From NCBI GenBank assembly GCA_012512955.1, contig JAAZDD010000161.1:1-32921 (forward strand): DNA of 32,921 bases. Reading direction: 5' to 3'. Under the pieces are notes generated by a model that saw only the letters and a list, made by a program, of their open reading frames with translations, did no database searches and was not told where the DNA came from. The position numbers and the translations under genes were made by a program. Positions within the stretch are counted from its first letter, which is position 1. Each line of letters starts with the position of its first letter. This DNA is from Clostridia bacterium. GTDB lineage: Bacteria > Bacillota > DULZ01. This document shows positions 9,167-19,897 of the stretch, piece after piece.

Positions 9167-9685
9167 ATGGTTAAAAAGAAATCAGCTATTTGGGAATGGA
9201 TCGAAACCATTGGCATCGCATTAATCTTGGCCCTGGTAATCAGGACCTTCTTGATCCAGCCTTTTTATATTCCCTCCGGTTCCATGGAACCAACCCTGGG
9301 TATAGGGGACAAAATCATCGTCAATAAGCTGGGAAGTTATTTTAAAGAGCCGGAGCGGGGGCAGGTCATCGTTTTCAAGTATCCCCTGGATCCTTCTCAG
9401 GACTTTGTAAAAAGGGTGATCGGAATGCCGGGGGAAACAATCGAGATTAAAGACAGTACCGTTTATATCAACGGAGAACCCTTGGAGGAAGAGTACTTGC
9501 CGGAGGATCTTGTTTACGGGGATTTCGGACCTGTTACTGTCCCTGAAAATGCTTATTTTATGCTGGGAGATAACCGGAATAACAGCCAGGACAGCAGGGT
9601 CTGGGGGCCCGTGCCAGAGGACCTGATTATTGGGCAGGCAAAAATCATCTTCTGGCCTTTGGATCGTATCAGTGTCATTAGGTAG
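9167..9685 (+). CDS. lepB: Type I signal peptidase
   Basis: N-terminal TM, catalytic PSGSMEPTL and KRVIGMPGE, GDNRNNSQDSRVWGPVP. Confidence 0.96.
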   Translation: MVKKKSAIWEWIETIGIALILALVIRTFLIQPFYIPSGSMEPTLGIGDKIIVNKLGSYFKEPERGQVIVFKYPLDPSQDFVKRVIGMPGETIEIKDSTVYINGEPLEEEYLPEDLVYGDFGPVTVPENAYFMLGDNRNNSQDSRVWGPVPEDLIIGQAKIIFWPLDRISVIR

Positions 9686-9693
9686 GTGAACCT

Positions 9694-10545
9694 ATGGACA
9701 TCCAGTGGTATCCCGGACACATGGCCAAAGCCAAACGCTTGTTAAGAGAACAACTGAAATTGGTGGATGTAGTCTTGGAAATCCGCGATGCAAGGATACC
9801 GGACAGTTCCGGCAATCCTGACCTGGAAAAATTGCTGGGAACCAGGAAACGTTTAATTGTGTTGAATAAGGCAGATTTAGCCGACGACCAAAGCAGCCGG
9901 GAGTGGATAGAATATTTTGCCGCCCAGGACATCAGGGCCGTTGCCGTTTCTGCCCGGCCCAATCAAGTTAGACATTTGCCGGGGTTATTCGGGGAGTTGG
10001 CTGAAGACAGGGAGCGATACCGCCGGGAAAAAGGGCTGGGAGGCCGCCCTCTAAGGGCCATGGTTGTAGGCATTCCTAACGTGGGCAAATCGTCCCTGAT
10101 CAACAGTGTGATCAGGAGAAGCAGTGCCAAAACAGGAGACAAACCGGGAGTTACCAGGGGTAACCAGTGGGTACGGGTAAAGCCAGGGCTGGACTTTTTG
10201 GATACTCCGGGATTATTATGGCCTAAGTTTTCTTCGCCGGAGACGGGCTTTTTTCTGGCAGTGACCGGAGCCATTAAGCAGGAGGTTTATGATCCCGTGG
10301 AGGTGGCTTGCCGGTTTATCGTCCTGCTGACCCAAAAGTGGCCCGGACTGCTGACCCAAACATATGAAGTGCCGGAACAGGAGGAAAGCCATCTCATTTT
10401 GACAGGTATAGGTCAAAAGTGGGGCTTTCTCAGGACAGGCGGAGCAGTAGATGTAGAGAAAGCGGCAGTGAGATTGCTGCAGGATTACCGGAAGGGAAAA
10501 TTGGGCCGGTTGACCTTGGAAAAACCGCCACCGCCAATAGATTAG
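9694..10545 (+). CDS. rbgA: Circularly permuted GTPase RbgA (YlqF), ribosome biogenesis
   Basis: IQWYPGHMAKAKR; permuted G motifs NKAD ... GIPNVGKSSLIN ... DTPGLLWPK. Confidence 0.96.
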   Translation: MDIQWYPGHMAKAKRLLREQLKLVDVVLEIRDARIPDSSGNPDLEKLLGTRKRLIVLNKADLADDQSSREWIEYFAAQDIRAVAVSARPNQVRHLPGLFGELAEDRERYRREKGLGGRPLRAMVVGIPNVGKSSLINSVIRRSSAKTGDKPGVTRGNQWVRVKPGLDFLDTPGLLWPKFSSPETGFFLAVTGAIKQEVYDPVEVACRFIVLLTQKWPGLLTQTYEVPEQEESHLILTGIGQKWGFLRTGGAVDVEKAAVRLLQDYRKGKLGRLTLEKPPPPID

Positions 10546-10549
10546 GAAA

Positions 10550-10578
10550 GGGGATAAAGGCTTCTGTCTTTATTCCCC
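10550..10578 (+). repeat. Hairpin GGGGATAAAG-N8-CTTTATTCCCC after rbgA
   Basis: 10-bp stem with one bulge; no U-tract follows. Confidence 0.6.
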
Positions 10579-10693
10579 GGTAGTAAATGCAAAGGTTCCA
10601 TTTCCTTCCGGATCAACAGCATTTTCAGGAATGGCGAAATTATTTTTTGAAAATTGTGCCAATGTTTAACAAAATTTCAAGGGGCGATGTCCG

Positions 10694-11464
10694 GTGGCTT
10701 TTCCGGGAACGGTTAAAGATTTAGAAAGAATGATCAATAGTAATACCACCATAGATGACGAATTGATGAGAATACTGGCTGCTGATCAGCGGGCCGGTAT
10801 CCAAAAGCTTTACCGGGTGCTGCTGGCCAGAAAAAGAGCTGATGAGGCTGAAAAGGAAAGGCTGAATAAACTTTTTGTCTGGGAGCGGCAACTGGGCAGT
10901 CCGGAAGCGGTGGTGGCCGGGGTGGATGAAGCGGGTAGGGGACCATTGGCCGGTCCGGTGGCAGCGGCAGCAGTGATCCTGGAACCGGGTACTTTCCTGC
11001 CCGGCCTGGACGATTCTAAACGAAAGTCTCCCAAAGAACGGGATTTTCTCGCCGCTTTGCTCAAAGAGAGGTGTAGAGCCTGGTCTGTCGGGTGGGCTAC
11101 CGTGGAGGAAATTGACAGTAGGAATATCCTCCAAGCCAGTTTTCTGGCCATGAAGCGGGCCCTGATGGACCTGCCTGTCCAGGTAGATTATGTTTTGGTA
11201 GACGGAACGGAAATTGCCGGGTTGACATTACCTCAAAAAGCCCTGGTCAAGGGAGACCGGGTATCGGCTTCCATAGCTGCTGCGTCCATCTTGGCCAAGG
11301 TAGCCAGAGACCGGTTGATGGAAGAAATGCATGAGCTTTATCCTCAATATGGTTTTAACCGGCATAAAGGATATCCCACCAGGGAACATTTTGCTGCTTT
11401 GGCTAAATACGGGCCGTGTCCCATCCACCGCCAATCCTTTAAAGGGGTGGGTGAAGGAAAATGA
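10694..11464 (+). CDS. rnhB: Ribonuclease HII with N-terminal extension
   Basis: VAGVDEAGRGPLAGPVAAAAVIL, YVLVDG, SASIAAASILAKVARDRLM, YGFNRHKGYPTREHFAAL. Confidence 0.96.
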   Translation: MAFPGTVKDLERMINSNTTIDDELMRILAADQRAGIQKLYRVLLARKRADEAEKERLNKLFVWERQLGSPEAVVAGVDEAGRGPLAGPVAAAAVILEPGTFLPGLDDSKRKSPKERDFLAALLKERCRAWSVGWATVEEIDSRNILQASFLAMKRALMDLPVQVDYVLVDGTEIAGLTLPQKALVKGDRVSASIAAASILAKVARDRLMEEMHELYPQYGFNRHKGYPTREHFAALAKYGPCPIHRQSFKGVGEGK

Positions 11465-11661
11465 ATTATTACATATTATTAACGTTTTTATTGCAAAAAA
11501 GTTTAGAGCTTGAGGCAGGTAATCAAGGCCCAATGTAGAATAGCTATTATGGCTGTGGGTGCCACTCACATGCTAATATCGACGGTTCACCCCTTAAAAT
11601 CTTTTGTTGCCCCTGGTGATTGTGATAGCAATAGAAATTTTTTAGAAAGGAGGGAAATTGG

Positions 11662-12015
11662 TTGGAACAGTATTTGGCTTTAGGTGTCTTCCTGGTGGTT
11701 GCTTTGGTGTTTGGGATTATCGTTTTGTTAGTAGCCGGTTTGGTGCGGCCCAAGAAGCCTTCGCCGGAAAAGCTGAGTACTTATGAATGTGGTCTGGAGA
11801 CCCAGGGACCCACATGGGTGCAGTTTAAAATCAGCTACTTCATGTACGCTTTGGTCTTTCTCATTTTCGATGTGGAAACTATTTTCCTGTACCCGTGGGC
11901 AGTTGAGTTTCAACAATTTGGGATCTTAGCTTTTGTGGAAATGATCATCTTTATCGGCATTTTAGTTATCGGTTTATGGTACGCTTGGAAGGAAGGAGCA
12001 TTGGAATGGTTGTAA
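11662..12015 (+). CDS. nuoA: NADH-quinone oxidoreductase subunit A
   Basis: [44 protein letters not shown] start after GAAAGGAGGG. Confidence 0.95.
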   Translation: MEQYLALGVFLVVALVFGIIVLLVAGLVRPKKPSPEKLSTYECGLETQGPTWVQFKISYFMYALVFLIFDVETIFLYPWAVEFQQFGILAFVEMIIFIGILVIGLWYAWKEGALEWL

Positions 12016-12524
12016 ATGCGAATAACCAACAGACCTTAACTCCGGAAGAACAAGTCAGCAAGAATATCATCTTGGCTTCCATCGATCAGGTTTTGGATTA
12101 TGCCAGAGCCCATTCTTTTTGGCCGGTTACTTTCGGCTTGGCTTGTTGTGCCATCGAAATGATGGCCGCCGGTGGTGCAAGGTACGACATTGCCCGCTTT
12201 GGTTATGAGGTATTCCGTCCCTCCCCCCGCCAGGCTGATTTGATGATCGTGGCGGGAACGATTACAGAGAAAATGGCTCCTCTGGTGAAAAGAGTTTACG
12301 ATCAGATGCCTGAACCGAAATATGTGATGGCCATGGGAAGCTGTGCCATTAGCGGAGGGCCGTTTGTAGACTCCTATCATGTGGTGCCGGGAGCGGATCA
12401 GTTTTTGCCTGTGGATGTGTATGTTCCCGGGTGTCCTCCCCGTCCGGAGGCCTTAATCCATGGTTTGATAACTTTAAGGGAGAAAGTCAAAAACCCGAAA
12501 GTGGTGATGAGGAAACATGGATAA
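12006..12524 (+). CDS. nuoB: NADH-quinone oxidoreductase subunit B
   Basis: [44 protein letters not shown] 12006 overlaps the nuoA stop by 10 nt. Confidence 0.95.
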   Translation: MVVNANNQQTLTPEEQVSKNIILASIDQVLDYARAHSFWPVTFGLACCAIEMMAAGGARYDIARFGYEVFRPSPRQADLMIVAGTITEKMAPLVKRVYDQMPEPKYVMAMGSCAISGGPFVDSYHVVPGADQFLPVDVYVPGCPPRPEALIHGLITLREKVKNPKVVMRKHG

Positions 12525-12975
12525 GCAAATTCCCCTTGATGAGGTAATTGCCGGATTACAAGACAAATATCCCGAACAGTTGGCGGTTGTGGAGGGGTCT
12601 CTCCAGCCTGCTGTCAGAGTGAAAACGGAAGTCTTTCTGAAAGTGATGCAGGATTTGAAGAATGAGTACGGACTGGATTTCCTGGCAGACTTGACCGCAG
12701 TTGATCTGGGGGATGAGGGTTTTAGAGGAATTACCCATGTGATGTCTTGGCGGCCTTACCGGATGCTAAGAGTGGAAGTGGATACGCCTAGAAACCAGCC
12801 TCGCATTCCTTCCCTGGTGGATTTGTGGCCTGCAGCCGATGTCCAGGAGAGAGAGGCTTATGATATGTTTGGCATAGTTTATGACGGTCACCCCAAATTA
12901 ACAAGAATTTTATTGTCTGATAATTTTGAAGGTTATCCCCTTCGGAAGGATTTCCAGGTTGCCTCTAAAAGGTAA
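12517..12975 (+). CDS. nuoC: NADH-quinone oxidoreductase subunit C
   Basis: [43 protein letters not shown]. Confidence 0.95.
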   Translation: MDKQIPLDEVIAGLQDKYPEQLAVVEGSLQPAVRVKTEVFLKVMQDLKNEYGLDFLADLTAVDLGDEGFRGITHVMSWRPYRMLRVEVDTPRNQPRIPSLVDLWPAADVQEREAYDMFGIVYDGHPKLTRILLSDNFEGYPLRKDFQVASKR

Positions 12976-13001
12976 GAGACAGGCATAAAGGAGGTGTGAG
13001 G

Positions 13002-14120
13002 ATGTCTTTAGCAGAAGACAAATTTCTACGCACAGAAGAACTGACTTTGAATTTGGGTCCCCAGCACCCCAGTACCCACGGTGTTTACAGGGCCATTTTG
13101 ACTTTAGACGGTGAATATGTCAAAGGAATGGAAAACGTGATCGGTTACCTTCACCGGGGGATGGAGAAGTTAGCCGAGGCCCGGACCTATACCCAGTTTA
13201 TCCCCTATCCGGATCGCCTGGATTACGCCTCCGGTATGCTGAATGAGCTGGGTTATGTGCAAGCGGTGGAAAAGCTGATGGGTGTAGAGGTTCCGGAAAG
13301 AGCTGAATACATCCGGATCATCATGGCGGAGCTGCAAAGAATGGCCAGCCATATGGTGATGCTGGGAAGCTATGCGTTGGATTTGGGCGGCTATACGCCC
13401 TGGATGTATTTTTTCCGGGACCGGGAAAAAATCCTGGATTTATTTGAAATGGTTTCGGGAGGCAGAATGACCTTAAATTATATGCGCATCGGCGGTGTGG
13501 CCGATGACCTTCCCCCTGAGTTTCTGCCCCGGTTAAAGCAGTTTATGGCTGAGATGCCGGCTTCCTTTGAAGAATATGACAATATCGTGACCGGTAACGA
13601 AATTTTTATCGCCAGGACCAAAGGTGTAGGAGTATTTAAAGCTGATCAAGCCCTTGCTTACGGAGTGACCGGTCCCAATTTAAGGGCCGCCGGGGTGGAT
13701 TATGACCTGAGAAAAGCAGCGCCTTACGGCATTTATGACCGTTTTGAATTCGATATACCTGTTTTTGAAAACGGTGATTGTTTTGACCGGTTTGTGATTA
13801 GGATCGAGGAAATGAAACAATCATTACGAATTATCGAGCAGGCGATTGCCGCTTTGCCCGACGGGCCGGTAAAAGCAAAGGTACCGAGAGTGATTAAACC
13901 GCCGCAAGGAGAGGTCTACCATCAGATTGAGGGTTCCAAGGGTTGTTTGGGCTATTATGTGGTCAGTGACGGAAGCAATAAGCCCTACCGCCTTCATATC
14001 CATGGGCCGTCTTTTATCAATGTAGGAGCATTGCCGGAAATGTGTATGGATTTAGTCCTGCAGGATGTAATCGCCACAATTGCCTCAATCGATTTTATTC
14101 TCGGTGAAGTGGATCGTTAA
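13002..14120 (+). CDS. nuoD: NADH-quinone oxidoreductase subunit D
   Basis: [37 protein letters not shown]-terminal [18 protein letters not shown]. Confidence 0.96.
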   Translation: MSLAEDKFLRTEELTLNLGPQHPSTHGVYRAILTLDGEYVKGMENVIGYLHRGMEKLAEARTYTQFIPYPDRLDYASGMLNELGYVQAVEKLMGVEVPERAEYIRIIMAELQRMASHMVMLGSYALDLGGYTPWMYFFRDREKILDLFEMVSGGRMTLNYMRIGGVADDLPPEFLPRLKQFMAEMPASFEEYDNIVTGNEIFIARTKGVGVFKADQALAYGVTGPNLRAAGVDYDLRKAAPYGIYDRFEFDIPVFENGDCFDRFVIRIEEMKQSLRIIEQAIAALPDGPVKAKVPRVIKPPQGEVYHQIEGSKGCLGYYVVSDGSNKPYRLHIHGPSFINVGALPEMCMDLVLQDVIATIASIDFILGEVDR

Positions 14121-14146
14121 GAAAAACTAGTGTAGGGGAGAGGACT

Positions 14147-15193
14147 ATGGAAAATCTGTTTGTCAATATCTCCGGTGCACTTCGAGGGTGGTTTGCCGGC
14201 ATAGGGTTGCCGCCGATGGCAGTAGAGGCTGTGATGGCTTTGGTTTATCTGGTAGCAATTCTGGCCTTTGTTTTGCTGAACGTAGTCTACCTGGTGTACC
14301 TGGAACGGAAAATCTCAGCCTATATGCAGCAGCGGCTGGGTCCCAACCGGGTCGGCCCTCGAGGTTTATTCCAGACATTATTAGACGTGTTGAAGTTATT
14401 TGGAAAAGAGGATATTATTCCCAATGCGGCTGATCGTTGGGTATTCAGACTGGCGGCTATTTTAGTGATGGTGCCGGCCATTATGGCTTTTGCCGTAGTT
14501 CCCTTCGGTCAAGGGATGATCGCCGTTGATCTCAATATCGGTATTTTTTATTTTGTTGCTGTGTCCTCCACGGCTACCATCGCTTTCTTGATGGCAGGCT
14601 GGGGCTCCAATAACAAATGGGCTTTGCTGGGCGGTATGCGGACCGTGGCCCAGATGGTGAGCTATGAGTTGCCCATGGTCTTGTCACTGCTTGGTGTGGT
14701 GATGCTTGCCGGCTCGCTGAATATGTCGGATATTATGGCTGCCCAGAAAACCGTCTGGTTCGTTGTTTTGCAGCCGGTAGCTTTTCTGATTTACCTGGTG
14801 GCTTCCACCGCCGAATTGAATAGGCAACCTTTTGACTTGCCTGAAGGGGAACAGGAATTGACGGCCGGTCCCTTTACTGAGTACAGTGGTATGCGTTATG
14901 CCCTTTTCTTTCTGGCGGAGTATACCAACATGATTGCCGTCTCTGCCATTGCTGCGACTCTCTTTCTGGGAGGACCCCAGGGACCCTGGTTGCCTTCCTG
15001 GCTGTGGTTTGTAATTAAGGTTTATGTAATGATTTTGATTTACATGTGGTTCCGGTGGACCTTCCCCAGAATCAGAATTGACCATTTAATGGCTTTTAAC
15101 TGGAAGTTCTTAGTACCCCTCTCTTTGGCCAATGTTTTAATTACGGGAATTGGCTTGGAAATCTACAAGTGGTATCAGGTCATAAGGTGGTGA
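14147..15193 (+). CDS. nuoH: NADH-quinone oxidoreductase subunit H
   Basis: [69 protein letters not shown]. Confidence 0.97.
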   Translation: MENLFVNISGALRGWFAGIGLPPMAVEAVMALVYLVAILAFVLLNVVYLVYLERKISAYMQQRLGPNRVGPRGLFQTLLDVLKLFGKEDIIPNAADRWVFRLAAILVMVPAIMAFAVVPFGQGMIAVDLNIGIFYFVAVSSTATIAFLMAGWGSNNKWALLGGMRTVAQMVSYELPMVLSLLGVVMLAGSLNMSDIMAAQKTVWFVVLQPVAFLIYLVASTAELNRQPFDLPEGEQELTAGPFTEYSGMRYALFFLAEYTNMIAVSAIAATLFLGGPQGPWLPSWLWFVIKVYVMILIYMWFRWTFPRIRIDHLMAFNWKFLVPLSLANVLITGIGLEIYKWYQVIRW

Positions 15194-15197
15194 TATT

Positions 15198-15602
15198 GTG
15201 TTAGGAGTAGGATTGGTTAAAGGGTTACGAGTTACTGCCGCCAATTTATTTGGCAAAGCCATTACGGAGCAATACCCGGAACGGAAGCCTAACCTGCCTC
15301 CCCGTTCCCATGGCAGTTTTCGCTTTGAACCTGAAAAGTGCAATGCCTGCGGTGTTTGCAGTAATTCTTGTCCAAACAATGTCATCACTGTCTCTTCTGA
15401 ACGTGATGAGAATAAAAAGCGTTACCTGACCGGTTATCAGATGGATTTGGGTTTATGTCTTTTTTGCGGGCTCTGCGTTGAAAGTTGTCCCAGTGATGCT
15501 TTGCATGTAGATAACAATTTTGAGTTGAGTGCTTATGTGCGAAAGGACACGGTGCATGTCCTATATGAAGGGGAACCAAAAAAACAGGCAGTTAACGAAT
15601 AA
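15198..15602 (+). CDS. nuoI: NADH-quinone oxidoreductase subunit I, 2x[4Fe-4S]
   Basis: Two ferredoxin motifs: CNACGVCSNSCP and CLFCGLCVESCP. Confidence 0.94.
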   Translation: MLGVGLVKGLRVTAANLFGKAITEQYPERKPNLPPRSHGSFRFEPEKCNACGVCSNSCPNNVITVSSERDENKKRYLTGYQMDLGLCLFCGLCVESCPSDALHVDNNFELSAYVRKDTVHVLYEGEPKKQAVNE

Positions 15603-15638
15603 TTCTTGATAGGGCTTAAGAAACGGGGTGATTATGCT

Positions 15639-16133
15639 ATGGTGTCACCGTTAGTATTTTGGATTGTAGCCGGAGTAACAATTCTGGCTGCTTTGGCTGT
15701 GGTAAATCTGACTAATTTGATTCATAGTGCCTTGTGGCTGGTGGTAGCCTTCATCGGTGTTGCCATAACCTATCTGATTCTGGAGGCCGAATTTTTGGCT
15801 GCCGTCCAAGTCATCGTTTATGCGGGTGCCATTGCCATCTTAATTGTATTCGGTGTGATGCTGACTAGACGCGGTGATATTCGGGAAAGCAATTTGTTCA
15901 ATAATTACCGGATCTTCGGTGGATTGGTGAGTTTGGGTCTGCTGGCCACCATTGTCACTATGGTAACCAAAACCCAGTGGGCCATTAGCGGGGCAGTTGT
16001 TCCCGCCAACCAGGTAGGCTTGTTGGCCCAAAATTTGTTAGGACAGTTTGTGGTTCCTTTCGAAATTGCGGCCGTCCTGCTGCTGGTGGCTTTAGTCGGA
16101 GCAATTATTATTGCGAAAGAGGTGAGGGATTGA
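15639..16133 (+). CDS. nuoJ: NADH-quinone oxidoreductase subunit J
   Basis: Multi-TM protein with [26 protein letters not shown] between nuoI and nuoK; ATG 15639 after GGGGTGA preferred. Confidence 0.93.
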   Translation: MVSPLVFWIVAGVTILAALAVVNLTNLIHSALWLVVAFIGVAITYLILEAEFLAAVQVIVYAGAIAILIVFGVMLTRRGDIRESNLFNNYRIFGGLVSLGLLATIVTMVTKTQWAISGAVVPANQVGLLAQNLLGQFVVPFEIAAVLLLVALVGAIIIAKEVRD

Positions 16134-16134
16134 C

Positions 16135-16443
16135 ATGATAACCCTTAATCATTACCTCATCCTTGCTGCTATCCTGTTTTGTATCGGTTTTTACGGTGCC
16201 ATTGCCAAGAAAAATGCCGTTGCAGTTTTGATGGGAATTGAATTGATGCTGAATTCTGTAAATATTAATTTGGTTGCTTTCAACCGTTTTCTTAGTCCGG
16301 GGGAAATGACAGGTCAGATTTTTGCCATCATGGTTATTGTGGTTGCAGCGGCAGAGGTGGCAGTGGGATTGGCACTGGTCCTGAACATTTATCGCCAGCG
16401 GCTGACTACTGATGTAAATGACCTTGATTGGCTGAAGTGGTAG
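16135..16443 (+). CDS. nuoK: NADH-quinone oxidoreductase subunit K
   Basis: 102 aa; [35 protein letters not shown]. Confidence 0.96.
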   Translation: MITLNHYLILAAILFCIGFYGAIAKKNAVAVLMGIELMLNSVNINLVAFNRFLSPGEMTGQIFAIMVIVVAAAEVAVGLALVLNIYRQRLTTDVNDLDWLKW

Positions 16444-16475
16444 ATTGGGATTAAAAGGTAGGTGAAAAGAAACCC

Positions 16476-18368
16476 ATGATTAATCTTGCTTGGTTAGTAC
16501 CTGTATTACCGGCAATTGCCTTTGTGATTATCATCTTTCTCACCAGACGACTGCAAATGGTAAGTGCTTTGACTTCCATTCTTGCGATGGCCGGTTCTTT
16601 CATCATCTCCTTGGGAATCGTCTTTGAGGTCCTGGCAGGTCCCGTTACCATGGATAATCCGGTGGAACTGTCGGCCCGCTGGTTGGAAGTGCCGGGTAGC
16701 GTGTTTATCCAGGCCGGGGTTTTAATTGATCCCTTGTCTGCAGTAATGCTCTTTGTAGTGACTTTTATTGCTCTACTGGTCATGATTTACTCCATAGGCT
16801 ATATGAAGGGTGAGCCGGGATATTCTACTTTTTTCGCTTATTTATCCCTGTTCAGTTGCTCCATGCTCGGTCTGGTAGTATCAAATAATTATTTCCAGAT
16901 TTTCATGTTCTGGGAATTGGTGGGCTTATGCTCTTACTTGTTGATTGGTTTTTATTACCACAAGGATTCTGCTTCCCAGGCTAACAAAAAGGCTTTTATC
17001 ACCAACAGATACGGTGACTTCGGCTTTATGCTGGGCATGTTTTTCCTGTTCCTGCTGTTCGGAACCTTTAACTTCAGGGAACTGGCAGCGGTGATTCCTT
17101 CTTATACTAATGAAGCATTGCTCACCGTTGTGGCACTGCTGATCTTTGTAGGTCCCATTGCCAAGTCGGCTCAGTTTCCGCTCCATGTTTGGCTGCCGGA
17201 TGCCATGGAAGGTCCTACTCCCGTCAGTGCCCTGATTCACGCCGCAACCATGGTTGCTGCCGGTGTCTACCTGTTGGCGAGAGGGTTTGTGTTGTTTGAA
17301 AGTGCAACAACTGCGCTGATCATTATTGCCTTAATCGGTGGCTTCTCCTCCATTTTTGCCGCCAGCATCGGTTTAGTCCAGCGGGACATCAAGAGAATAT
17401 TGGCTTTCTCCACCATGAGCCAGTTGGGCTACATGGTAATGGCCATCGGCTTGGGCAGTATTACCGCCGGTATGTTCCACCTGACCACTCACGCTTTTTT
17501 CAAAGCGTTACTCTTCTTAGGTGCAGGTAGTGTGATCCATGCCGTTCACACCCAGGATATTTTTGAAATGGGTGGTTTAAGCAAAAAGATGAAAGTTACT
17601 ACCTGGACTTTTATTATCGGTTCTTTGGCCTTGGCAGGGATTTTCCCCTTGGCCGGTTTTTGGAGTAAGGATGAGATTTTATTGACTGCCGCTAATGCCG
17701 GCGAATATTTTGGCATTCCCATTCTGGGCCCCATCTTCCTAATCTTGGGACTGTCGGTGGCCTTTATGACTGCCTTTTATATGTTCCGCCTGATTTTTGT
17801 CACCTTTTTCGGGGAGGAACAGCCCGGCAGCCATGCCCATGAATCACCGGCTGTAATGACGGTACCCCTGATTATCCTGAGTGTGTTTGCCATCTTCTCC
17901 GGGTTTATCGGAACTCCCTTTACGCCCAATGGATTTGCCGAGTGGGTCTACTATGGTGAGCCTCACCACCCGCATCCCAACTATGGGATCATGATCATGT
18001 CCACCGTCGTGGCATTGGCAGGTATCTGGCTGGCTTGGCTGATCTACGGTAAAAGAGCCATTTCTGCCGAAATGTTGGCCAACCGGTTCAGCACAATCCA
18101 TAGGATACTTTACAACAAGTACTACATTGATGAAATCTACCTCTGGCTCTTCGATCGTGTGATGCTGGGTATTGCCGATGCTTGTCGTTGGTGCGACCGC
18201 AAGATTGTTGACGGAATTGCTGATGGTTTCGGGGATGGGATCCGGGCCATGGGTGCCAGGATGCGCTTCATCCAAACCGGAAATATGCAAAATTATGCCC
18301 TTGTCATCTTTGTAGCCGTGGTCATTATTGCCTTGGTCTTGGCAGTACCCGTTTTAGGAGGGATATAA
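16476..18368 (+). CDS. nuoL: NADH-quinone oxidoreductase subunit L
   Basis: Antiporter-like fold: FWELVGLCSYLLIGFYY, FPLHVWLPDAMEGPTPVSALIHAATMVAAGVYLL, long C-terminal helix region. Confidence 0.97.
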   Translation: MINLAWLVPVLPAIAFVIIIFLTRRLQMVSALTSILAMAGSFIISLGIVFEVLAGPVTMDNPVELSARWLEVPGSVFIQAGVLIDPLSAVMLFVVTFIALLVMIYSIGYMKGEPGYSTFFAYLSLFSCSMLGLVVSNNYFQIFMFWELVGLCSYLLIGFYYHKDSASQANKKAFITNRYGDFGFMLGMFFLFLLFGTFNFRELAAVIPSYTNEALLTVVALLIFVGPIAKSAQFPLHVWLPDAMEGPTPVSALIHAATMVAAGVYLLARGFVLFESATTALIIIALIGGFSSIFAASIGLVQRDIKRILAFSTMSQLGYMVMAIGLGSITAGMFHLTTHAFFKALLFLGAGSVIHAVHTQDIFEMGGLSKKMKVTTWTFIIGSLALAGIFPLAGFWSKDEILLTAANAGEYFGIPILGPIFLILGLSVAFMTAFYMFRLIFVTFFGEEQPGSHAHESPAVMTVPLIILSVFAIFSGFIGTPFTPNGFAEWVYYGEPHHPHPNYGIMIMSTVVALAGIWLAWLIYGKRAISAEMLANRFSTIHRILYNKYYIDEIYLWLFDRVMLGIADACRWCDRKIVDGIADGFGDGIRAMGARMRFIQTGNMQNYALVIFVAVVIIALVLAVPVLGGI

Positions 18369-19897
18369 TGGGCGATTTCCCGATTTTACTAACTATCGTT
18401 CTGGCCCCCGTAATTGGAGCGCTAGTGATCCTGTTCATTCCTGAGAAGGATGAGCGGCTTATTAAAATTACTGCTGCCATTGCCACTTTTGTATCTTTAG
18501 TTCTGTCGGTTTACGCCTATCTTGTTTATGACAAGACGGCGGGAGGCTTCCAGTTTACCCAGGATTTTGTCTGGGTCGAAAGGTTCGGGATCAACTTATC
18601 CCTTGGTGTAGACGGAATGAGCCTTCCTTTGGTGCTGTTGACGGCCATTGTCATCTTTACCGGCGTCTTTGCCTCCTGGGATATGCACAGCCGGGTCAAA
18701 GAGTTCTTTATTTTCCTGTTGGTATTGGTGGCCGGGGTTTTCGGGGTTTTCGTGTCCCGGGATCTGTTCTGGTTCTACCTGTTCTTTGAAGTGGCCGTGT
18801 TGCCCATGTATATCTTGATCGGTGTCTGGGGCAGTACCCGTAAGGAATATGCTGCCATGAAGCTGACCCTCTATCTGCTGGTAGGTAGCGCCTTCGCCTT
18901 AATCGGTATTATTGCCCTGTATGTCTACGCGAAGGCCCAGCTGGGTTTCGGTACTTTCGACATCATGACTTTGGGTACGGTGGAATTTGATGAAGCTTTC
19001 CAAAAGTTTGCGTTCTTCCTGATGATGATCGGTTTTGGCTTCCTGGTACCCATGTGGCCGCTCCATACCTGGTCTCCCGACGGGCACGTGGCGGCGCCAA
19101 CGGCCGTCAGTATGCTCCACGCCGGCGTATTGATGAAGCTGGGCGGTTACGGTTTAATCAGGGCAGGGGTGTTCCTCTTCCCCTTGGGAGCCAAGTATTG
19201 GGCACCCTTGATTGCGGTCCTGTGTATTGTTAACGTAGTTTACGGTGCTAGGGTAGCCATGGTACAGAAAGACCTGAAGTTCGTGATCGGTTACTCCAGC
19301 GTCAGTCACATGGGATATGTGTTGCTGGGTATCGCCTCTTTGAATTACATGAGTTTGGATGGGGCCGTGGCCCAGATGTTCGCCCACGGGATCATGACCG
19401 CCCTTTTCTTTGCGCTGGTTGGTAATGTCTATCATAAAGCACATACCCGGGAAATTGCTGCCTTTGGCGGTTTGGCCCATCAAATGCCCAGAGTTGCCAG
19501 CGGATTTCTCATTGGCGGTTTGGCTTCTTTGGGACTGCCGGGATTGAACAACTTTGTGGCCGAAGCTTTAATTTTCTTGGGTTCCTGGCAAGTGGAAAAA
19601 GTCTTGTTTGGCTGGTTGCATTTCCGGGTCCTGTCCATCCTGGCTATTTTCGGGGTGGTCATTACGGCTATCTATGTCTTAAGAGTGGTGCAAAGAGTTT
19701 TCTTCGGGCCTCGCAATCCCAAATGGGACCATCTTACCGATGCCCGGGGTGTGGAAATGGTGCCCATCGTCATTTTAATCGGTGTTCTGGTGCTGTTTGG
19801 TATCTTCCCGTCTCTCTTAATCGATACCATCAACGTTGGCGTCGGACCCTTGGTGGCCAAAATCTCTGCTGCCGCTGAAATAGGGGGTGTTTTCTAA
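18368..19897 (+). CDS. nuoM: NADH-quinone oxidoreductase subunit M
   Basis: FFEVAVLPMYILIGVWG, PLHTWSPDGHVAAPTAVSMLHAGVLMKLGGYG; 1-nt overlaps with nuoL and nuoN. Confidence 0.97.
   Translation: MGDFPILLTIVLAPVIGALVILFIPEKDERLIKITAAIATFVSLVLSVYAYLVYDKTAGGFQFTQDFVWVERFGINLSLGVDGMSLPLVLLTAIVIFTGVFASWDMHSRVKEFFIFLLVLVAGVFGVFVSRDLFWFYLFFEVAVLPMYILIGVWGSTRKEYAAMKLTLYLLVGSAFALIGIIALYVYAKAQLGFGTFDIMTLGTVEFDEAFQKFAFFLMMIGFGFLVPMWPLHTWSPDGHVAAPTAVSMLHAGVLMKLGGYGLIRAGVFLFPLGAKYWAPLIAVLCIVNVVYGARVAMVQKDLKFVIGYSSVSHMGYVLLGIASLNYMSLDGAVAQMFAHGIMTALFFALVGNVYHKAHTREIAAFGGLAHQMPRVASGFLIGGLASLGLPGLNNFVAEALIFLGSWQVEKVLFGWLHFRVLSILAIFGVVITAIYVLRVVQRVFFGPRNPKWDHLTDARGVEMVPIVILIGVLVLFGIFPSLLIDTINVGVGPLVAKISAAAEIGGVF

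Noticed and set aside
11618-11632. Rex- or FNR-like operator upstream of nuoA (TTGTGA half-site)
   Set aside because: Only a half-site is present, not a proper palindrome; insufficient support.
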